Source: Hymenobacter negativus (GTDB lineage: Bacteria > Bacteroidota > Bacteroidia > Cytophagales > Hymenobacteraceae). Taken from it: a stretch of 64,000 bases of DNA. The stretch is taken from positions 434,001 through 498,000 of the forward strand of contig NZ_JAEDAE010000002.1 in NCBI RefSeq assembly GCF_016056375.1. The letters are read 5' to 3'. Positions within the stretch are counted from its first letter, which is position 1. Each line of letters opens with the position of its first letter. This document shows positions 36,201 through 44,383 of the stretch, in pieces. The notes under the pieces were generated by a model that made no database searches, was not told the origin of the DNA, and saw only the letters and a program-made list of their open reading frames with translations. Both the position numbers and the translations under genes were made by a program.

Positions 36201-36539
36201 GCCTTCCTGAAAAACGTGCGCTTCAAAGGTGCGGCACAGGCCATGCTGGCCACCACGCCTGCCCAGGTGCTGGCCGCCCAGGTGCAGCTGTACCCAAACC
36301 CGGCTGCCGGCCGCTTCCACCTGCAATTGCCGCAGCTGAGTGGCGCGGCCGCCCAGCAGCCCATCACGCTGCGCCTGTTCAATAATGTTGGACAACAGGT
36401 GCTCACGCGCAACATGCCCGCCACCTCCGGCCGCGCCGTGGAAACCGAGGTTGACGTGCACAGCCTGGCCCCCGGCATCTACAGCCTGCGTCTCGAAGTA
36501 GCAGGCACGCCCATCACGCGCAAAGTGGTGGTTGAGTAG
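33231..36539 (+). CDS. Pectin methylesterase (CE8), multi-module, T9SS-secreted
   Basis: An 1102-residue exported enzyme that removes methyl esters from homogalacturonan. After the signal peptide, residues about 25-345 are a CE8 beta-helix with its catalytic residues: Gln164 and Asp165 in NQDTMYLK, Asp189 in NTDFIFGSA and Arg252 in DLGRPW. Next come a fibronectin-like region (about 355-450) and a Bacteroidota Ig-like module (about 456-566, VVATGTLGNFTQQLGTGSP). Two tandem copies of a roughly 210-residue module follow (about 567-786 and 792-1002; LKRLYLSNGTTMA, PAYSNLYGQAFGPS). The T9SS domain is at about 1008-1102 (VQLYPNPAAGRF, RKVVVE). The tandem modules may bind carbohydrate; that is inference. 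Confidence 0.93.
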   Translation: MNRIFTLRTAFTGALVLLLLALCPRLYAYDLTVAKDGTGNYTTVQAAIDAAPTGRTAPFTIFIKNGKYKELIVVPATKPFIQLVGESVGNTVLTYNNSAGTLVNGVALGTQNSASVTINATDFSALNLTFENSFGEASSGGQAVAILVNNDRAAFRNCRFLGNQDTMYLKGNGTPRQYFVNCYIEGNTDFIFGSAVALFENCNIYAKNKTTTNTSYIAVPNTPAGQAFGLVFKNCNVTGHSVAGGTRYDLGRPWQANPKAAFLNCNLSTPIILDEGWSPTSSAGTATIRDSYFVEYQNTHFNGKAINVSSRVLSGQGLTPPQPSSQLTAAEAATYTKANILGAWDPCTLIDCATPFVKSVIVNNFRGVKGATTSAFTWNTSWPISGDVLSVYRATATPPAVLGAFTVVSTQTEPSDTIFNYSYSDAIPASGSLYKYFVRGSVTPNQISSDTVTITSAPTIVATGTLGNFTQQLGTGSPAQSVAVSGSDLTAPIVVTASANYQVSLTSGGTYASSVSLNPTTGAVASTPVYVRLNATTAGTYPGTLTLTSTNATTVRLTLNGTAIVAPTVTSNILQYWPLRVNASDSTQARNARLAATTPTLKRLYLSNGTTMATIPAYSNLYGQAFGPSVNGDGTWTTVGGTLNRMYYEQFTVNVPAGASTVRVDSLIFNSGFYNTSSNTKMGIVYSLNGFTTPADSTEISGVTGPGGALALTASGTFNRSFPLLNETAANTNLYRVALNGPSTTNPSGGVSVAGGQTLTIRLYFACGSTGTPRYALLKNFRVKGDVVAAPIVSTVLEHWPLRVNNADSTQARSSRVVSTTPTLKRLYLSNGTTMASIPAYSNLYGQAFGPSANGDGTWTTVGGTLNRMYYEQFTLTMAAGSSARVDSLLFNSAFYNTSSNTKMAVVYSLNGFTTPADSTEIVGGTGPNGALVLSASGNFTNSFPLLNRTTANTDLYRVALRNGGVNLASSQTLTVRLYFACGSTGTPRYAFLKNVRFKGAAQAMLATTPAQVLAAQVQLYPNPAAGRFHLQLPQLSGAAAQQPITLRLFNNVGQQVLTRNMPATSGRAVETEVDVHSLAPGIYSLRLEVAGTPITRKVVVE

Positions 36540-36563
36540 GTTAGAATACCGGCCTCAACACCG

Positions 36564-36597
36564 GAAAAGAGCCGGCCCGCCTGGGCTGGCTCTTTTT
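36564..36597 (+). terminator. Pectinesterase terminator
   Basis: AAAAGAGCCGGCCC pairs with GGGCTGGCTCTTTT across a four-base loop, with a T tract at the end, 25 bases after the stop. Confidence 0.75.
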
Positions 36598-36739
36598 GCT
36601 TGTTGCCCGGTTCAGGAATGTGCAAAACGGACTTTTCGTGCTGTTGGTAAGAAAGATAGAGGCAGGCTTAAACCCCACCACGACCATTTGGTCTATTGAG
36701 AGTAAAACCTGTTAATCAATCATTTCTTCCTGAATCATT

Positions 36740-37636
36740 ATGAAATCAAACGCACCTAAAATTCTGGCTTTGCTGCTGCTGGTTGTCCTGTCAGCTACGG
36801 TAGCGGGGGTGGCGCGCGGCGGCCGGCACCGCCAGCCCGGAGACCGGCCCATTCGCCGTGAAGTCCGCGCCTATTTCCAGGCCAACATCATGCCCGTGCT
36901 GCAACAGCAGCGCCAGAAGCTGGAGCCCCAGCTCACCGCCGCCGACCGCGCCCAGCTGGCCACCTACCGCACCCAGCTCAAAGCCCTGAAGGAGCAGGGA
37001 CAGGCCCTGCGCCGCAGCGTGGCGCCCGATGGCACCGCTGCCCCCGCCACGCGCCCTACGCTCAGCGGAGCCCAGCAGAAGCAGGTCCACGACCTGCGCT
37101 TCCAGGCCCAGGGCATCATGCTGAACGTGGCCCAGATGGCCCGGAAATACGACGCACCCATCGCGCAGCTCACCCAGGAAGTAACCTCGCAAAAGGAAAA
37201 ATGGGCCACCGATATCAAGGCCATCGTGGCGAAAAATGCCACACCCGAACAGCAGCAGAAACTGGCCGCCATGCAGGGACGTCAGCATGAGCGCGGCGGT
37301 TTGCGCCGCTTCTTCAAGCCCGCTATGTTCCTACTAATGGACCCCAATGCCCCTGCTGCCAACAAAACGGAACTTGGCGTCGGCAACACCAACTTCTACC
37401 CAAACCCTGCCGCGCCCACCAGCCAGCTCGATTACGAGGTGAAGAAAACAGGCCCCGTCACCATCGACCTGCTCGACAAGGATGGCAACAAGCTACGCAC
37501 GCTGGTATCGGAAGCCAGCCAGGAAAAAGGCCCGCAAACCCAGCAACTCGATTTGCACGATGTACCGGCCGGCACGTACTTCTACAAAATCACGACCAAA
37601 GGCGGCACCCAGACCAAGCGCTTTGTGAAAGAGTAA
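36740..37636 (+). CDS. Exported helical protein with T9SS-like C-terminal domain
   Basis: A 298-residue protein with a signal peptide (ILALLLLVVLSATVAGVARG). Residues about 30-195 are helical and Gln/Arg/Lys-rich, with a Spy/CpxP-like flavour (YFQANIMPVLQQQRQKLEPQ, LTAADRAQLATYRTQLKAL). Residues about 210-298 are a beta-sandwich tail with NTNFYPNPAAPTSQLDYEV and VPAGTYFYKITTKGG, like T9SS sorting or FlgD-type domains, ending KRFVKE. A periplasmic chaperone-like helical part joined to a secretion tail is unusual. Function is not known. Confidence 0.75.
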   Translation: MKSNAPKILALLLLVVLSATVAGVARGGRHRQPGDRPIRREVRAYFQANIMPVLQQQRQKLEPQLTAADRAQLATYRTQLKALKEQGQALRRSVAPDGTAAPATRPTLSGAQQKQVHDLRFQAQGIMLNVAQMARKYDAPIAQLTQEVTSQKEKWATDIKAIVAKNATPEQQQKLAAMQGRQHERGGLRRFFKPAMFLLMDPNAPAANKTELGVGNTNFYPNPAAPTSQLDYEVKKTGPVTIDLLDKDGNKLRTLVSEASQEKGPQTQQLDLHDVPAGTYFYKITTKGGTQTKRFVKE

Positions 37637-37641
37637 CCGCC

Positions 37642-37819
37642 TGTCATTGCGAGTGGAGCGCAGCGGAACGCGGCAATCCGTCCTGTTCTCAGCGACCAAC
37701 CTAATGATGTGACAAAACTTTAATTGAAAGCCCCGGCACTGTGCAGTGTCGGGGCTTTCTGGTAAATGGGAGGGACTGGTTTTGCCAGGACGGATTGCTT
37801 CGCTGCGCTCGCAATGACA
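37642..37819. repeat. Paired inverted repeat with internal terminator
   Basis: Arm 37642-37685 (TGTCATTGCGAGTGGAGCGC...) and arm 37786-37819 are reverse complements apart from two short insertions in the left arm. Between them GAAAGCCCCGGCACT (37726-37740) pairs with AGTGTCGGGGCTTTC (37745-37759), a good terminator for the convergent genes on both sides. Same family as the element at 10501-10703. Confidence 0.8.
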
Positions 37820-37820
37820 G

Positions 37821-39200
37821 TTACGGGGCCTGCACCAGCCCGCCGCTCAGGCGGCGCAACGCAGTTTCGGCCTGCTTGGCCGAATAGCGGATATCCAACA
37901 AGCGGGTTTCGGCATCGAGCTGGTTGCGCTGGGCTTCGCGCAGGGCCAGGGGCGTGAGCAGGCCCAGGCGGTAGCGCTCCAGGGCAATGTCCACGTTCTG
38001 GCGGGCCAGCTGGATGTTGGTTTCTTCTAGGTCGAGCAGCTGCAAAAAGTTCTGGTATTGCGCGAAAGCGGTGGCGGCATTGGCGTCGAGCTGCAGGTCG
38101 GTCTGGGCCAGGCTGAGCTTGCTTTGCTCTTCCACCACGCGGGCGTTCTGTTCCTGGCGGCGGATGTTGAAGCCGTTGAAAATGGGCACCGAGGCCGTGA
38201 CCCCGTAGTTCAGGCCCTGCACGGAGTTGGTGCTGGTGGTGAGCACCGTGCCGGCAAAAGCCGCGTTGTTGATGTTGCGGGTGAGGCCGTAGCCCGATAC
38301 CAGCCCAATTTGCGGAAAGCGCGAGGCCCGAATGAGGCGGCGGTCATACGTGGCCACATCAACGCCCAGCTTGGCTTGGGCGAGGCGCGGGTTATTGGCC
38401 TTGATGCCGGCCGTAATCACATCCTCGCGCAGGTCGCGGGTCACGGTCAGGCTGTCGCTGGGCTCAAAATCGAGGCGTGGCGTGCGGCCCAGCAGGTTGT
38501 TGAGCGTGATTTTGGCCGCCGCCAGTGCCTGCTGCTGCTGCAGGAAAAGGCTGCGGTCGGCGTTGTAGTCCACGCGGGCGGTCAGCACTTCCACCTTGGC
38601 GCTCACGCCCACATCCACCCGCCCCTGGGTAAGGTCGATGCGGGCCTGGCCGATTTTCAGGGCTTCTTCGAGTGAGGTGATTTTGCCGGCCTGCCGCACC
38701 ACGTCGTAGTAGGCGTTGGTCACGGTTTCTACGGTTTCCTCCACCGTGGCGCGGGTGATTTGCTGCTGCTGCTGGCGCAGAGTTTTCAGCCGGTCGTAGG
38801 CAATGAACATGCCCAGGCCGTCAAAAATCGTCCAGCCCAGCGTCACATTCGTGTTGAAAGCGTTAGAGCTCGCCCCGTTCACAATGCGTGGGTCGGCCTC
38901 GCCAAAGCGCTGGTTGATGTTGTTGTTGTTGAATGTCCGGGTCAGATTGCCAGTGAGGCTGGGCAGCTGGCCGGCGTTGCCCCGGGTCACGTTGTTCTCC
39001 GCAATCTGCACATCCTGCCGCGAAAGCAGAATGCCGTAATTGTGCTGCAGCGCCTCGGCAATGGCCTGCTGCAGCGACAGCGCCGGGGCTGGAGCCACTG
39101 TGGCCGGCCGCGCCAGTTGGTTGGGCCGGGCCTTGGGCACCTGCTGCGCCACCGCGGCGAAGGGGAGGAGGGAAAGGAAAAGAAGCTGGGGGAATTTCAT
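37821..39200 (-). CDS. TolC-family outer-membrane efflux channel
   Basis: A 459-residue outer-membrane channel of the TolC/OEP family. A signal peptide (LLFLSLLPFAAVAQQ) is followed by two repeats of long coiled-coil helices (about 45-240 and 255-450) with the usual Asn/Gln/Ala-rich pattern (LSLQQAIAEALQHNYGILLS, NRNINNAAF-type strand segments, LALREAQRNQLDAETRLLDI). It opens the outer membrane for the RND pump encoded upstream and is the third gene of the order adaptor, pump, channel. A 194-base repeat element separates it from the pump gene. Confidence 0.93.
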   Translation of the reverse strand: MKFPQLLFLSLLPFAAVAQQVPKARPNQLARPATVAPAPALSLQQAIAEALQHNYGILLSRQDVQIAENNVTRGNAGQLPSLTGNLTRTFNNNNINQRFGEADPRIVNGASSNAFNTNVTLGWTIFDGLGMFIAYDRLKTLRQQQQQITRATVEETVETVTNAYYDVVRQAGKITSLEEALKIGQARIDLTQGRVDVGVSAKVEVLTARVDYNADRSLFLQQQQALAAAKITLNNLLGRTPRLDFEPSDSLTVTRDLREDVITAGIKANNPRLAQAKLGVDVATYDRRLIRASRFPQIGLVSGYGLTRNINNAAFAGTVLTTSTNSVQGLNYGVTASVPIFNGFNIRRQEQNARVVEEQSKLSLAQTDLQLDANAATAFAQYQNFLQLLDLEETNIQLARQNVDIALERYRLGLLTPLALREAQRNQLDAETRLLDIRYSAKQAETALRRLSGGLVQAP

Positions 39201-39221
39201 GAAAGGAAAATCAGAACATCA

Positions 39222-39396
39222 AACTCCCCTCCTTACCAAGGAGGGGACGTTGGCGCGAAGCGTCAGCTGGGGTGGTGCCACCGGAGGGTGGGCTTTGGGA
39301 TTGACTGAACAAAGCACGTGACACCGTTCAACGCCAACAACCACCCCCGTCCGAGCCTTTGGCTCGAGCATCCCCTCCTTGGTAAGGAGGGGAGTT
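39222..39396. repeat. Perfect 26-bp inverted repeat inside the efflux operon
   Basis: AACTCCCCTCCTTACCAAGG... at 39222-39247 is exactly complementary to 39371-39396. Each arm is itself a hairpin (CCCCTCCTT-ACC-AAGGAGGGG). The right arm touches the stop codon of the pump gene. The element occupies most of the gap between pump and channel genes. Confidence 0.9.
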
Positions 39397-42300
39397 AAGC
39401 TACCACCGCTGCTGGCTCAGCTTCGGCCGCTTTCGGCTTATGTTTCTTGGCCGTGGCGAAATACGAGTACATCACCGGCACCACAAACAGCGTGAGGCCG
39501 GTGGCAAACAACAGCCCGCCCACCACGCCAATGCCCATGGCCCGGCGGCCCAGCGCGCCCGCCCCTTGCGCCATGGCAATGGGCAGAATGCCGAGCACGG
39601 CGCATAGGCTAGTCATCAGAATGGGCCGGAAGCGAGCAGCTGAGCCCTCAATCAGACCAGTCATATAATCGGCGCCTTTCTCCACGCTCTGGTTGGCAAA
39701 TTCCACGATAAGAATGCCGTTTTTCGTCACCAGGCCCACCAGCATAATGATGCCGATTTGTGAGAACAAATTCATCGTCTGGTTGAAATACCAGAGGCTG
39801 AACAAAGCACCCGACAAGGCCAGCGGCACCGTCACCATGATGATGCCGGGGTCGCGGAAGCTCTCGAACTGCGCGGCCAGAATCAGGTAAATCAGCACCA
39901 GCGCCAGCCCGAAGGCAAACAGCACCGACGACGAGCTTTCGGCAAAGTCGCGCGACTGGCCCGAGAGCGAAGTGGAGAAGCTGTCGTCCAGTTGCTTATC
40001 GGCGATGGCCTGCATGGCGGCAATGCCTTCGCCCAGCGTCTTGCCCTTGGCCAGCGAGGCCGAGAACGTAGCCGCGTTGTAACGGTTGAAGCGGTAGAGC
40101 TGGGGCGGCGTACTCTTTTCTTCGAGCCGAATCACGTTGTCGAGCTGCACGAGCTTGCCGGTGCGGCTTTTCACGTTCAGCGTCCGCACGTCGAGGGGCT
40201 GGTTGCGGTCTTCGCGGGCCACCTGGCCGATAATCTGGTACTGCTTGCCGTTGCGGATGAAGTAGCCGTAGCGCTGCCCGCTGAGGCCCGCCTGCAAGGT
40301 CTGGCTGATGTCCTGCACGCTCACGCCCAGGCTCTGGGCTTTCTCGCGGTCAATCACCACGCGCAGCTCGGGCTTGTTGAACTTCAGGTTCACGTCCACA
40401 AAGCTGAAGGTTTTGTCGGCCAGCGCCGCTTCCAGAAACTTCGGTACGGCGGCCGTGAGCTTCTCAAAATCCTGGGTTTGCACCACAAACTGCACCGGGA
40501 GGCCACCGCCTTTGCCGCCCCCGCCGGAGCTAATGCTTTGGTCCTGCGCCACCGACACGCGGGCGCCCGTGTATTTCTTCACGCTGGCGGTGAGAATATC
40601 GGCCAGCTGCTGCTGCGAGTGCGGCCGGTCGGTAGGGTCTTTCAGCAGCACGCGGGCAATGGCCGAGTTGGCCGCGCCTCCGCTGCTGCCGCCGCCGGGC
40701 GAGGTCACCGTCAGGATGTTGTCGGCGTCCTCTCGCGAGCTGTCCTGCAGCACCTTGGTCAGCTGGTTAATGTAGTCGTCCATGTACTCGAACGACGCGC
40801 CTTCCGGAGCAGTGGCATTGATGCTGAGACGGTTGCGGTCTTCCACCGGAGCCAGCTCGGTGGGCAGGGTTTTCATGAAAAACCAGATGCCCACGCCCGT
40901 CAGGGCTACCAGCCCCCAGGCCAGCCAGCGCCGGTCGAGGAAGGTGATGAGGGCGTTGCGGTAGCCGTTGGTGAGGGCCTGGAAGAAGGGCTCGGTCTTG
41001 CGGTACAGCCAGTTGTGGCCGCCTTCGCGCTTCAGCAGCTTCGAGCACATCATGGGCGTGAGCGTGAGCGACACGAAGGCCGAAATCAGCACCGAACCCG
41101 CCAGCACAATCCCGAACTCGCGGAACAGCTTGCCCGTGATACCCGCCAGAAATACTACCGGCAGAAATACCGCCGCCAGCACAATCGTAGTCGAAATAAC
41201 GGCCATCAGAATTTCCTCCGAGCCGTTTTTGGCCGCTTCGAGCGGGCTTTCTCCTTCCTCAATTCGGCTGTAAATATTCTCCAGCACCACAATGGCATCG
41301 TCCACCACCAAGCTGATAGCCAGTACGATGGCCAGCAAGGTCAGCACATTGATGGTGAAGCCCATCAGGTCCATAACGAAGAAAATGCCAATCAGCGACA
41401 CCGGGATGGCCACTACCGGAATGATGGTGGAGCGCCAGTCGCGCAGGAACAGGAAAATCACGACCACCACCAGCACAAACGCCTCAATAATCGTGTCCTC
41501 CACCTCCGCAATCGAGGCTCGAATAAACACCGAGTTGTCAAAACCAGTGCTCACCTTAAGGTCTTTAGGCAAGTCGTTCTGGTATTGCTTCATCCGCTTG
41601 TTAAACTCGTCGGTGATGGCAATCTGGTTCACGCCGGGCTGCGGAATGGCCATCACAGCCACCATCGGAATGCCATTGCGGCGCAGGATGGTCTGGTCGT
41701 TTTCGGGGTACAGCTCGGCGTAGCCCACATCCGTCAGGCGCACCAGCGAAGTGGGGTCGTTGCGGATAATCAGGTTGTTAAAGTCGTCTACCGAGGCCAG
41801 GCGGCCCATGGTGCGCAGCGAGAGCTGGGTGCTCTGGCCCTGAACCGCGCCGCTGGGCAGCTCCACGTTTTCGCGGGCCAGGGCCTGTTGCACATCCACG
41901 GGCGAGATACCGAGGGCGGCCATTTTCACGGGGTCGAGCCAGAGGCGCATCGAGTACTTGCGCTCGCCCCACACCCGGATTTCGCTCACGCCGGGAATGG
42001 TTTGCAGGCGCTCCTTGAGCACGTTGTTGGCGTAGTCGGTCAGTTCCAGCAGGGTGCGGGAGGAGGAGCTTAAGTAGCTCAGGATGATGGGGGAAGAGTC
42101 AGCGTTGGCCTTGCTCACGGTGGGCGGGTCCACGTCGCGCGGCAGGCGGCCCTGGGCGCTCGATACCTTGTCGCGCACGTCGTTGGCAGCGGCTTCCAGG
42201 TCTACACCGAGGTCAAACTCAACCGTAATGGTAGATGCTCCGTCGCGGCTGGTGCTCGACAGGTTGCGAATGCCTGCGATGCCGTTAATGCCTTCTTCCA

Positions 42301-42499
42301 GCGGCTCGGTTATCTGGCTCTGAATCACGTCGGCCGAGGCCCCGGTGTAGCTGGTCTGCACCGTGATGATAGGCGGGTCGACGCTCGGGTACTCGCGGAT
42401 GGCGAGCGAGCGAAAGCCGATGGCACCAAAAATCACGATGAGCAGGCTCATCACGATGGCAAGCACCGGCCGGTTGATGCTGACGGAGGAAAGACTCAT
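39395..42499 (-). CDS. RND multidrug efflux pump, inner-membrane subunit (HAE1/AcrB type)
   Basis: A 1034-residue resistance-nodulation-division transporter that uses the proton gradient to expel hydrophobic compounds. It has the full AcrB plan: a first helix (RPVLAIVMSLLIVIFGAIGF), a large periplasmic loop, six helices including LVVDDAIVVLENIY with the proton-relay Asp-Asp pair, a second periplasmic loop and a last helix set with GIIMLVGLVTKNGILIVEF. A short Ala/Glu/Lys tail ends it. It lies between the adaptor and TolC genes. The substrate range cannot be read from the sequence. Confidence 0.96.
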   Translation of the reverse strand: MSLSSVSINRPVLAIVMSLLIVIFGAIGFRSLAIREYPSVDPPIITVQTSYTGASADVIQSQITEPLEEGINGIAGIRNLSSTSRDGASTITVEFDLGVDLEAAANDVRDKVSSAQGRLPRDVDPPTVSKANADSSPIILSYLSSSSRTLLELTDYANNVLKERLQTIPGVSEIRVWGERKYSMRLWLDPVKMAALGISPVDVQQALARENVELPSGAVQGQSTQLSLRTMGRLASVDDFNNLIIRNDPTSLVRLTDVGYAELYPENDQTILRRNGIPMVAVMAIPQPGVNQIAITDEFNKRMKQYQNDLPKDLKVSTGFDNSVFIRASIAEVEDTIIEAFVLVVVVIFLFLRDWRSTIIPVVAIPVSLIGIFFVMDLMGFTINVLTLLAIVLAISLVVDDAIVVLENIYSRIEEGESPLEAAKNGSEEILMAVISTTIVLAAVFLPVVFLAGITGKLFREFGIVLAGSVLISAFVSLTLTPMMCSKLLKREGGHNWLYRKTEPFFQALTNGYRNALITFLDRRWLAWGLVALTGVGIWFFMKTLPTELAPVEDRNRLSINATAPEGASFEYMDDYINQLTKVLQDSSREDADNILTVTSPGGGSSGGAANSAIARVLLKDPTDRPHSQQQLADILTASVKKYTGARVSVAQDQSISSGGGGKGGGLPVQFVVQTQDFEKLTAAVPKFLEAALADKTFSFVDVNLKFNKPELRVVIDREKAQSLGVSVQDISQTLQAGLSGQRYGYFIRNGKQYQIIGQVAREDRNQPLDVRTLNVKSRTGKLVQLDNVIRLEEKSTPPQLYRFNRYNAATFSASLAKGKTLGEGIAAMQAIADKQLDDSFSTSLSGQSRDFAESSSSVLFAFGLALVLIYLILAAQFESFRDPGIIMVTVPLALSGALFSLWYFNQTMNLFSQIGIIMLVGLVTKNGILIVEFANQSVEKGADYMTGLIEGSAARFRPILMTSLCAVLGILPIAMAQGAGALGRRAMGIGVVGGLLFATGLTLFVVPVMYSYFATAKKHKPKAAEAEPAAVVA

Positions 42500-42511
42500 A
42501 TGATGGGACTG

Positions 42512-42619
42512 TAGGAACGCGCCATGGCGCGTTCAATCGTTGTTATCGCGCTCAATCGTTTTTATTTAATCATCCGGCCGGAACCGTTCACGCGCTGAAC
42601 GCGCCGTGGCGCGTTCCTA
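42512..42619. repeat. Paired inverted repeat overlapping the adaptor stop codon
   Basis: TAGGAACGCGCCATGGCGCG... (42512-42535) and 42596-42619 are reverse complements at 23 of 24 positions; each arm is also a GAACGCGC/GCGCGTTC hairpin. The right arm contains the TAG stop (42617-42619) of the adaptor gene, so the repeat supplies the end of that protein. Confidence 0.85.
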
Positions 42620-43822
42620 CTGGATGGCCACCTTGTCGCCCGCCTTCACCTGCAAAATGCCGGTGCGAATAATGGTATCGCCCACGGCCAAGCCTTTGGT
42701 AATCTGAATCAGCTTGTCCGAACGCACGCCAATGTTCACCGGCTGAATGACAGCCTTGCCGTTCTTCACCGTAAACACGGTGTAGCCACTGGCCACCGGC
42801 ACCACAGCTTCGGTCGGAATCTGTAGAGCCTCGGCGGTTTCGCCCAGCTCCAGGTTCACTTTCACAAAGCCGCCGGGGCGCAGCTCCATATTCTTATTAG
42901 CGTAAACGGCCCGCACCGGCAGCGTGCGCGACACCGGGTCAATCTGCGGGTTGATGGCGTACACCTTAGCTTCGATTTTCTTGGTCGTGGCCTCATCGGT
43001 CACCAGCACCGGGTCGCCCACCCGCACCGATTGCGCGAAGCGGCTCGGTACGTTGAAATCCACCTTCACCGGCTGCACCCGCGAGAGCGTGGTGATGGCC
43101 GTGCCCGGCGACACATACGCGCCCACCGAGGTGTTGCGCAGGCCCAGAATGCCGTCGAACGGTGCCCGCACGTAGGCTTTCGAGAGCGTCACGCGCAGGG
43201 CGGCCAGGTCGGCCTGGGCCGTGAGCAGGGCGTTGTTGCTCTGCTCGTATTCCTGGCGGCTGATGTACTCTTTGGCCAGCAGCGTGCGCTGGCGCTTCTC
43301 TTGGTCCTGATAGAGCTTGATATTGTACTCCTGCTTCTGCAACTGGGCCTGCACATCGGCCGCGTTGATGGTGAACAGCAACTGGCCCTTGCGGACCGGC
43401 TTGCCTTCCTGAATGTTGAGGCTGGTAATCTTGCCCGAAATCTCACTCTGAATGGTCACCGCCTCGTCGGCGATGATGGAGCCGGTGGCCGCCACCTGGT
43501 CGGAGAGGCGCGTGGCGGCTACTACGTATACCTGCACCGGTACTTTGGCGCCGGGGCCGCCCGCACCGCCCTTGCCGCCTCCTTTGGCGCCGGCTGCGCC
43601 GCCTTTGCCACCCTTCTCACCGGCCGTGGGGCTGGGGAAGTACTTCACCTTGGCCCAGGCCATGCCGCCGATGATGAGGGCGGCTATCAACCAGCCCAAC
43701 CAGCCGCGCTTGCCCGAGGGGGCGGGGCGGGGCGCAGGCTCAGGGGCCGGGGCCTGCGGGGGCGTGGTGGTAGTGGTATCCCAGGTTTTGGGCGGAGCAG
43801 CGGTGTTGGTTTCCAATGGCAT
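42617..43822 (-). CDS. RND efflux periplasmic adaptor (membrane fusion protein)
   Basis: A 401-residue HlyD/AcrA-type adaptor. The start at 43822 (MPLETNTAAPPKTW) is chosen because the upstream extension is not protein-like. One membrane anchor lies at about 41-57, followed by an unusual Gly/Lys/Ala-rich linker (about 65-92). The lipoyl half-motifs flank a short coiled coil (KITSLNIQEGKPVRKGQLLF and YVRAPFDGILGLRNTSVGAYV), then a beta-barrel and a membrane-proximal domain. It joins the RND pump to the TolC channel and is the first gene of the operon. The Gly-rich linker is longer than in typical AcrA. Confidence 0.94.
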   Translation of the reverse strand: MPLETNTAAPPKTWDTTTTTPPQAPAPEPAPRPAPSGKRGWLGWLIAALIIGGMAWAKVKYFPSPTAGEKGGKGGAAGAKGGGKGGAGGPGAKVPVQVYVVAATRLSDQVAATGSIIADEAVTIQSEISGKITSLNIQEGKPVRKGQLLFTINAADVQAQLQKQEYNIKLYQDQEKRQRTLLAKEYISRQEYEQSNNALLTAQADLAALRVTLSKAYVRAPFDGILGLRNTSVGAYVSPGTAITTLSRVQPVKVDFNVPSRFAQSVRVGDPVLVTDEATTKKIEAKVYAINPQIDPVSRTLPVRAVYANKNMELRPGGFVKVNLELGETAEALQIPTEAVVPVASGYTVFTVKNGKAVIQPVNIGVRSDKLIQITKGLAVGDTIIRTGILQVKAGDKVAIQ

Positions 43823-44021
43823 AGTTAGCAAGAACGTGCGGCGAGGGGTAGATGTTCGGGGACGGTCAACGACCTGAAATCGACCCGTTAGGCGTCCACT
43901 TAGCGGGTGTGCCCCGGCCACCCCGAAAGGACATAGTGCAAATTTCGGCCGAAAGGTTGCTTGCTTGCATCGGAAATAGACGTAAGCTGGCATCACCCTG
44001 ACCGAAACTATCTTCGTCCCG

Positions 44022-44378
44022 ATGAAGCCAACCGCCCCCGTCGCGCCCGAGCCGCGCAATTTTTTCCAGGACGTGCACGAAGTGGTGCGCCTCATTCCGG
44101 CCGGCCGCGTGAGCACCTACGGCACCATTGCCCACTACCTCGGCGCACGACACGGGGCCCGCACCGTGGGCTACGCCATGATGGCCGCCCACACCGCCGA
44201 CCAGTACGTGCCTGCCCACCGCGTGGTCAATCGGCTGGGTCACCTCACCGGGCGCATGCACTTTGCCACGCCCACCGCCATGCAGGAAGCGCTGGAAGCC
44301 GAAGGCGTGCGTGTGGTAGAAGACCGGGTGGCTGACTTCGATAAGCTGCTTTGGGACCCGGCTGTAGAGCTGGCGTAG
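44022..44378 (+). CDS. Alkyltransferase-like DNA-repair protein (ATL)
   Basis: A 118-residue protein with the DNA-binding fold of O6-alkylguanine-DNA alkyltransferase. RVSTYGTIAHYLGARHGARTVGYAM has the nucleotide-flipping Tyr33 and the Arg47 finger. The active-site motif PCHRV is PAHRV here (Ala65 for Cys), so it cannot accept an alkyl group and is an ATL that flags alkylated guanine for nucleotide excision repair. It is divergent from the efflux operon. A TATCTTCG box (44009-44016) lies close to the ATG. Confidence 0.93.
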   Translation: MKPTAPVAPEPRNFFQDVHEVVRLIPAGRVSTYGTIAHYLGARHGARTVGYAMMAAHTADQYVPAHRVVNRLGHLTGRMHFATPTAMQEALEAEGVRVVEDRVADFDKLLWDPAVELA

Positions 44379-44383
44379 TGCCG

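Noticed and set aside
39992..42073. Long open frame on the plus strand within the RND pump gene
   Set aside because: Antisense shadow of a complete AcrB-type gene; the protein has no domain and is His/Gln-rich.
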